A stretch of DNA of 64,000 nucleotides. Source: JAANXG01 sp963731035 (GTDB taxonomy: Bacteria > Pseudomonadota > Gammaproteobacteria > Arenicellales > JAANXG01). Made by a program: the position numbers and the translations under genes. The stretch spans positions 124,001 to 188,000 of the forward strand of contig CAVSUY010000028.1 in assembly GCA_963731035.1 (NCBI GenBank), written 5' to 3'. Each line of letters begins with the position of its first letter. Positions within the stretch are counted from its first letter, which is position 1. The notes beneath the pieces are model-generated. The model saw nothing but the letters and a program-made list of their open reading frames with translations, had not been told where the DNA came from and searched no databases. This document shows positions 59,486 to 64,000 of the stretch, piece after piece.

Positions 59486-61135
<1,650 letters not shown>

Positions 61136-61153
61136 TGCTATGGTCTCCGATGT

Positions 61154-61441
61154 TTATTCGATGACGCCCATGATGTCGTCTTCACGCATCACGAGCAGTT
61201 CTTCGTTGCCGACCTTGACTTCGGTGCCGGAATACTTGCCGAACAGCACCTTGTCACCGGGTTTGACGTCCAGGCTGCGGACTTCGCCGTTGTCCTGGAA
61301 CTTGCCGTTACCCACGGCGACTACTTCGCCCTGCATGGGCTTCTCGGCAGCGCTGTCGGGGATCACGATGCCGCCGGGCGTCGTCTTCTCTTCTTCGAGC
61401 CGGCGCACCAGTACGCGATCGTGTAAGGGACGGATGGACAT
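61154..61441 (-). CDS. groS: co-chaperonin GroES
   Basis: 95 residues starting MSIRPLHDRVLVRRLEEEKT, with the mobile-loop GGIVIPDSA and the roof-region KPGDKVLFGKYSGTEVKVG. ATG 61441 is preferred; an upstream in-frame start would add six residues, unlike the family. AGGAGGCATACGAAC precedes it. It caps GroEL. Confidence 0.97.
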   Translation of the reverse strand: MSIRPLHDRVLVRRLEEEKTTPGGIVIPDSAAEKPMQGEVVAVGNGKFQDNGEVRSLDVKPGDKVLFGKYSGTEVKVGNEELLVMREDDIMGVIE

Positions 61442-61502
61442 GTTCGTATGCCTCCTCAATTGGAAGTGTTAACTAATTGAATTTACTAGAGTTTTGTGCT
61501 GC

Positions 61503-61529
61503 TTAGCACTCACCTAAGTTGAGTGCTAA
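61503..61529. promoter_or_regulatory. CIRCE operator (HrcA binding site)
   Basis: TTAGCACTC-N9-GAGTGCTAA, exact consensus, about 62 bp upstream of groES. It overlaps the -10 box of the promoter below, so HrcA would repress groESL until heat stress. Confidence 0.97.
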
Positions 61530-61556
61530 TAATAGGGTCGAACTGTTCGATGTCAA
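61529..61556 (-). promoter_or_regulatory. sigma-70 promoter of groESL
   Basis: On minus: TTGACA (61556-61551), 16-bp spacer, TATTAT (61534-61529), directly abutting CIRCE. Confidence 0.75.
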
Positions 61557-61681
61557 GGGGTGGGGGTTTAGATTTCTTTATGGGGGTGATCCGGGGGATT
61601 CGCCGGGCCCTTGATGGGTAATCGCGGCTGCACTGGGATCGTTCCTGACGATTCCAGCATTTCCTCCATCCATGGAGGTCC

Positions 61682-61753
61682 AAGCCGCTCCTACAATCCA
61701 AGGATTACCGCACTGCCGAACCCCCGAATTGCAGGAGCGGCTTCAGCCGCGAT
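61682..61753. repeat. REP-type palindrome, imperfect
   Basis: AAGCCGCTCCTACAATCC at one end and GGAGCGGCTTCAGCCGCGAT at the other, arms of the same family as 8201-8282 with a different centre. It lies between groES and the fxsA stop. Confidence 0.8.
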
Positions 61754-61763
61754 CCCCTCCTCT

Positions 61764-62228
61764 TCAATCGTCCACCCGGTGGTACTGCCCCTCCAGCGGC
61801 TTCCCGGGTCCCGGCGTTCCCGGCCCTGGCCCCGGTCCTGGCCCCCGTCCTCCGGGCCCCATGTGAATAATGGTGCCGTGGCGCATCATGTAGTTGATCA
61901 CCGCCCGCCGGACCGGCGGCGTGAGGCACAGAAAGCCGACGGTGTCCGTGAAAAAGCCGGGCGTGAGCAGCAACGCCCCCGCCAGCAGCAGGAACACGCC
62001 TTCGAACACCTCCATGGCGGGCAGCTCGCCGCGATCAAGCTGGGCGCGGATGCGGCCCAGGGCGGAGAACCCCTGGCGGCGCACCAGCCACGCCCCGAGG
62101 ACGGCGGTGAACACTACCGCAAAAACCGTCCAGCCCACGCCGATGATGCCGCCCACCGTGAGAAGCAGGTAGATCTCGAACAGCGGGACCAGCAGAAAAA
62201 TGAACAGCAGGGCGGGGCCTAGGCGCAT
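61764..62228 (-). CDS. fxsA: FxsA family membrane protein
   Basis: 154 residues. Spans at about 5-25, 28-48 and 75-95; conserved FLLVPLFEIYLLLTVGGIIG and LTPGFFTDTVGFLCLTPPVR are FxsA hallmarks. The C-terminal tail is Gly/Pro-rich. FxsA is an inner-membrane protein known for relieving F-exclusion of phage T7 when overproduced. In many gammaproteobacteria it sits just upstream of groESL, as here. Its start overlaps the preceding hydrolase stop. Confidence 0.92.
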   Translation of the reverse strand: MRLGPALLFIFLLVPLFEIYLLLTVGGIIGVGWTVFAVVFTAVLGAWLVRRQGFSALGRIRAQLDRGELPAMEVFEGVFLLLAGALLLTPGFFTDTVGFLCLTPPVRRAVINYMMRHGTIIHMGPGGRGPGPGPGPGTPGPGKPLEGQYHRVDD

Positions 62229-62992
62229 GTATTACTGACCTCGTTCCAAAGGGTTTCGGTTTGGCGGGCGATCGACTCGGTCCATCCGCTTAACCGATGG
62301 TCTCCCCCTTCGATGATTTCAAGCCCCTTGCCCCCGAAAGCGGGCGGGCATTCCAGGGCATCGAGCCAGTCCCGCGATTCCCGCCAGGGCAGCAGCTCGT
62401 CCCGGGTCCCGTGAATCACCCGTACCGGGCACGGCAGCCTGCCGGGTGGTGGGCCGTAGCGCAAGGCATCGGCGCAGAACCCGTAGTCGAGACGGTAACA
62501 GCCGCCGGAGTATAAATCGGGAAACCACCGGTAGCCGCGAGACTGCCAGCGCGCCACCTCCGCCGGCCGCAGCTGCTCGCCGATGAAATGGTCCATGAAC
62601 CGCAAAGCGGGTGCCACCAGGACCAGCCCCTCGATGCGGTGGCGACCCGAGGCCGCGGCATGGATCGCGATCAGGCCTCCCAGGCTGGAGCCGACCAGGA
62701 TGCACGGCGGCTCGCCCAGTGCGGCGATAACGCGATGCAGGTCGTCGATGGCGCCGCTGACGGTGAAGCGCCGGAACTGTCCGTCCGAGCCGCCGCATCC
62801 ACGCTGGTCGAATCGGAGCCAGCCGAAGCCGTGCCGCCCTGCCATCTCTGACAGGGCCCTGGATTTCTCACCGTCGCAATGGGAGCGAAAGCCGTGTATG
62901 AACAGGCCGGTGCGGGACCCGGTTCCCGTTCGTCGAAGACCCCGCAAAACCTCGCCGTCCCGCGCCAGCCGCCAGTCCTGCTCGCCGGCCAT
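62219..62992 (-). CDS. alpha/beta-fold hydrolase
   Basis: About 257 residues from ATG 62992; a GTG at 63031 would add 13. Early HGFRSHCDGEKSRAL, then FDQRGCGGSDGQF. Nucleophile elbow is GSSLGG with the central Ser; acid likely the Asp in HGTRDELLPW; catalytic His in GGDHRLSG. The set fits small alpha/beta hydrolases of the ABHD10/YqiA kind (thioesterase or esterase). It overlaps fxsA by ten bases and is probably cotranscribed with it. Confidence 0.85.
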   Translation of the reverse strand: MAGEQDWRLARDGEVLRGLRRTGTGSRTGLFIHGFRSHCDGEKSRALSEMAGRHGFGWLRFDQRGCGGSDGQFRRFTVSGAIDDLHRVIAALGEPPCILVGSSLGGLIAIHAAASGRHRIEGLVLVAPALRFMDHFIGEQLRPAEVARWQSRGYRWFPDLYSGGCYRLDYGFCADALRYGPPPGRLPCPVRVIHGTRDELLPWRESRDWLDALECPPAFGGKGLEIIEGGDHRLSGWTESIARQTETLWNEVSNTCA

Positions 62993-63167
62993 GGGGCCTG
63001 CGGGCTCAGCCACGGGATTCCGACGAGGCACGGGAGAAACTTTGAGGCCCGGGGTCCGTCATAGAGTCTATTAGAACCGCCGTGGAGGCTGCGCCGGGCG
63101 CCGTTCGCGCCGGTGCCGCGTGGACTACAATGGGTGCGCGCGGGCAAGACGTCATTCCAGGGGCTTC

Positions 63168-64000
63168 ATGCAATTGATCGGGTTTCATAGTCGTCGTACC
63201 GGCCGTGTCCACTGCCGGGCGCTGCGGCTCGTCCTCATGGTGTCGGCGCTGGCGATGCTGGTCGGCGCTCCGGCGTGGGGGAGCCACCAAGGCGGCGACC
63301 AGGGAAACGACCAGGGAAGCCAGTCCCAGGACAGCCAGGCCGCGGGCCTTCAGAACGAGGCCGGGAACCAGGCCGGGACGCTGCTCGATCCCGACCAGGC
63401 ATTCCGGTTCGAGGCGCAGATGGTGTCGCCCGATCTGTTGCAGGTCACCTGGCACATCGCCCCGGATTATTACATGTACCGGAAGAGCTTTTCCGTCGCG
63501 GCGACCAGCGACGACGTGGTTCTCGGCGCGCCGGATTTCCCGCCGGGCACGGTCAAGCACGACCAGAACTTCGGCGATGTGGAGATCTACAAGTCGGACG
63601 TCGTTTTCACGGTGCCGGTGAAGTCCGTGCCGGACGGCTCCCATGAGTTCACCCTGCGGGCCGTGGGCCAGGGATGCAACGAGCCGGTGGGTGTGTGCTT
63701 CCCGCCGGTGAGCAAGACCGCCACCGTGCAGCTGGCGGAGATGGAGCAGAGCGGCGGTGAATCTCTCATGAGCGGCGGCTCGGGCGGCGAGAGCACGCTG
63801 GACTCCCTCAAGGCGATGCTCGGCGTCGGCTCCGGTTCCGACGATTCGCCGTTCCTCCGCGCCGACCAGGCGTTCCAGTCGAGGCTCACGCCTCTCGGCC
63901 CCGAGACGCTGGTGGCGCGCTTCTCCATCCATCCCGGCTACTACCTATACAAGGACAAGATCACCGTCACCAGCGGCGATCCCGGGGTCAGGATCACCGA
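63168..64000 (+). CDS. dsbD: thiol:disulfide interchange protein DsbD, N-terminal part
   Basis: Open to the right edge; 277 residues visible. Signal peptide core RALRLVLMVSALAMLVGA, then a Gln/Gly-rich linker. First alpha domain about 70-195, with LLDPDQAFRFEA and the redox pair in GCNEPVGVCFPP. After another linker a second segment begins FLRADQAFQSRLTPLGPETL and YYLYKDKITV, again matching the start of the DsbD alpha domain. DsbD passes electrons from thioredoxin across the membrane to periplasmic thiol proteins. The membrane and gamma domains lie outside the window, so the assignment rests on the alpha domain. Confidence 0.85.
   Translation, partial: MQLIGFHSRRTGRVHCRALRLVLMVSALAMLVGAPAWGSHQGGDQGNDQGSQSQDSQAAGLQNEAGNQAGTLLDPDQAFRFEAQMVSPDLLQVTWHIAPDYYMYRKSFSVAATSDDVVLGAPDFPPGTVKHDQNFGDVEIYKSDVVFTVPVKSVPDGSHEFTLRAVGQGCNEPVGVCFPPVSKTATVQLAEMEQSGGESLMSGGSGGESTLDSLKAMLGVGSGSDDSPFLRADQAFQSRLTPLGPETLVARFSIHPGYYLYKDKITVTSGDPGVRIT

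Overview
The window is high-GC DNA from a gammaproteobacterium. The evidence is the LPS-core block glnE-ilvE-waaF-waaC-galE-waaG, fxsA next to a CIRCE-controlled groESL operon, an iron superoxide dismutase, DsbD, and short intergenic palindromes built on GGAGCGGCTTCAGCCGCGAT. I cannot name the genus from sequence alone. No rRNA, tRNA, CRISPR array or integrase gene was found. Several genes carry isolated single-base frameshifts, mostly in G or C runs and without in-frame stops, so residual consensus errors are likely. LAYOUT. 1-7.4 kb, minus strand: LPS inner-core and housekeeping genes (waaG fragment, galE, waaC, waaF, ilvE, glnE), with ATGA overlaps between the waa-type genes. 7.5-9.9 kb: O-methyltransferase, a perfect REP-type palindrome, a DUF2478 protein and a membrane-anchored phospholipase-D-like protein. 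9.9-16.9 kb, minus strand: one operon encoding a peptide-type (Opp/Dpp) ABC importer, then an HD-domain oxygenase and a gamma-butyrobetaine-hydroxylase-like dioxygenase. This last pair matches TmpB/TmpA, which convert 2-trimethylaminoethylphosphonate to glycine betaine and phosphate. 17.5-23.8 kb: sodB, two MFS transporters, a mandelate-racemase homologue and malonyl-CoA decarboxylase. 24.1-48.9 kb: a two-partner secretion island with an IalB-type exported protein, the outer-membrane transporter TpsB and a giant TpsA exoprotein of about 7,200 codons. It ends in seven consecutive C-x6-C loops. Tiny ORFs with the same C-terminal motif lie at both edges of the island. 48.9-53.8 kb: a HigA-like regulator fused to TPR repeats, a transglycosylase-like lipoprotein, an unknown exported protein, and an Ada/AlkA fusion followed by ogt for alkylation repair. 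53.85-56.5 kb: an array of small minus-strand gene cassettes separated by attC-like sites, without an integrase. 56.6-59.4 kb: dodecin, a glycine-rich Tat-exported protein and a GFA-family protein, interspersed with decayed gene pieces (groEL 3' end, amidase 3' end, ogt 3' end with its catalytic Cys replaced, adenylate cyclase 3' end). 59.4-64 kb: groEL, groES, CIRCE, fxsA, an alpha/beta hydrolase and the start of a dsbD that appears to carry two tandem N-terminal alpha domains. HOW THE PARTS RELATE. The most system-like units are the phosphonate operon (uptake plus two oxygenases), the TPS island (secretion pore, giant adhesin and a small exported partner) and the cassette array. The relics at 57-59.4 kb, next to living copies of groEL and ogt, mark this segment as a site of duplication and decay.
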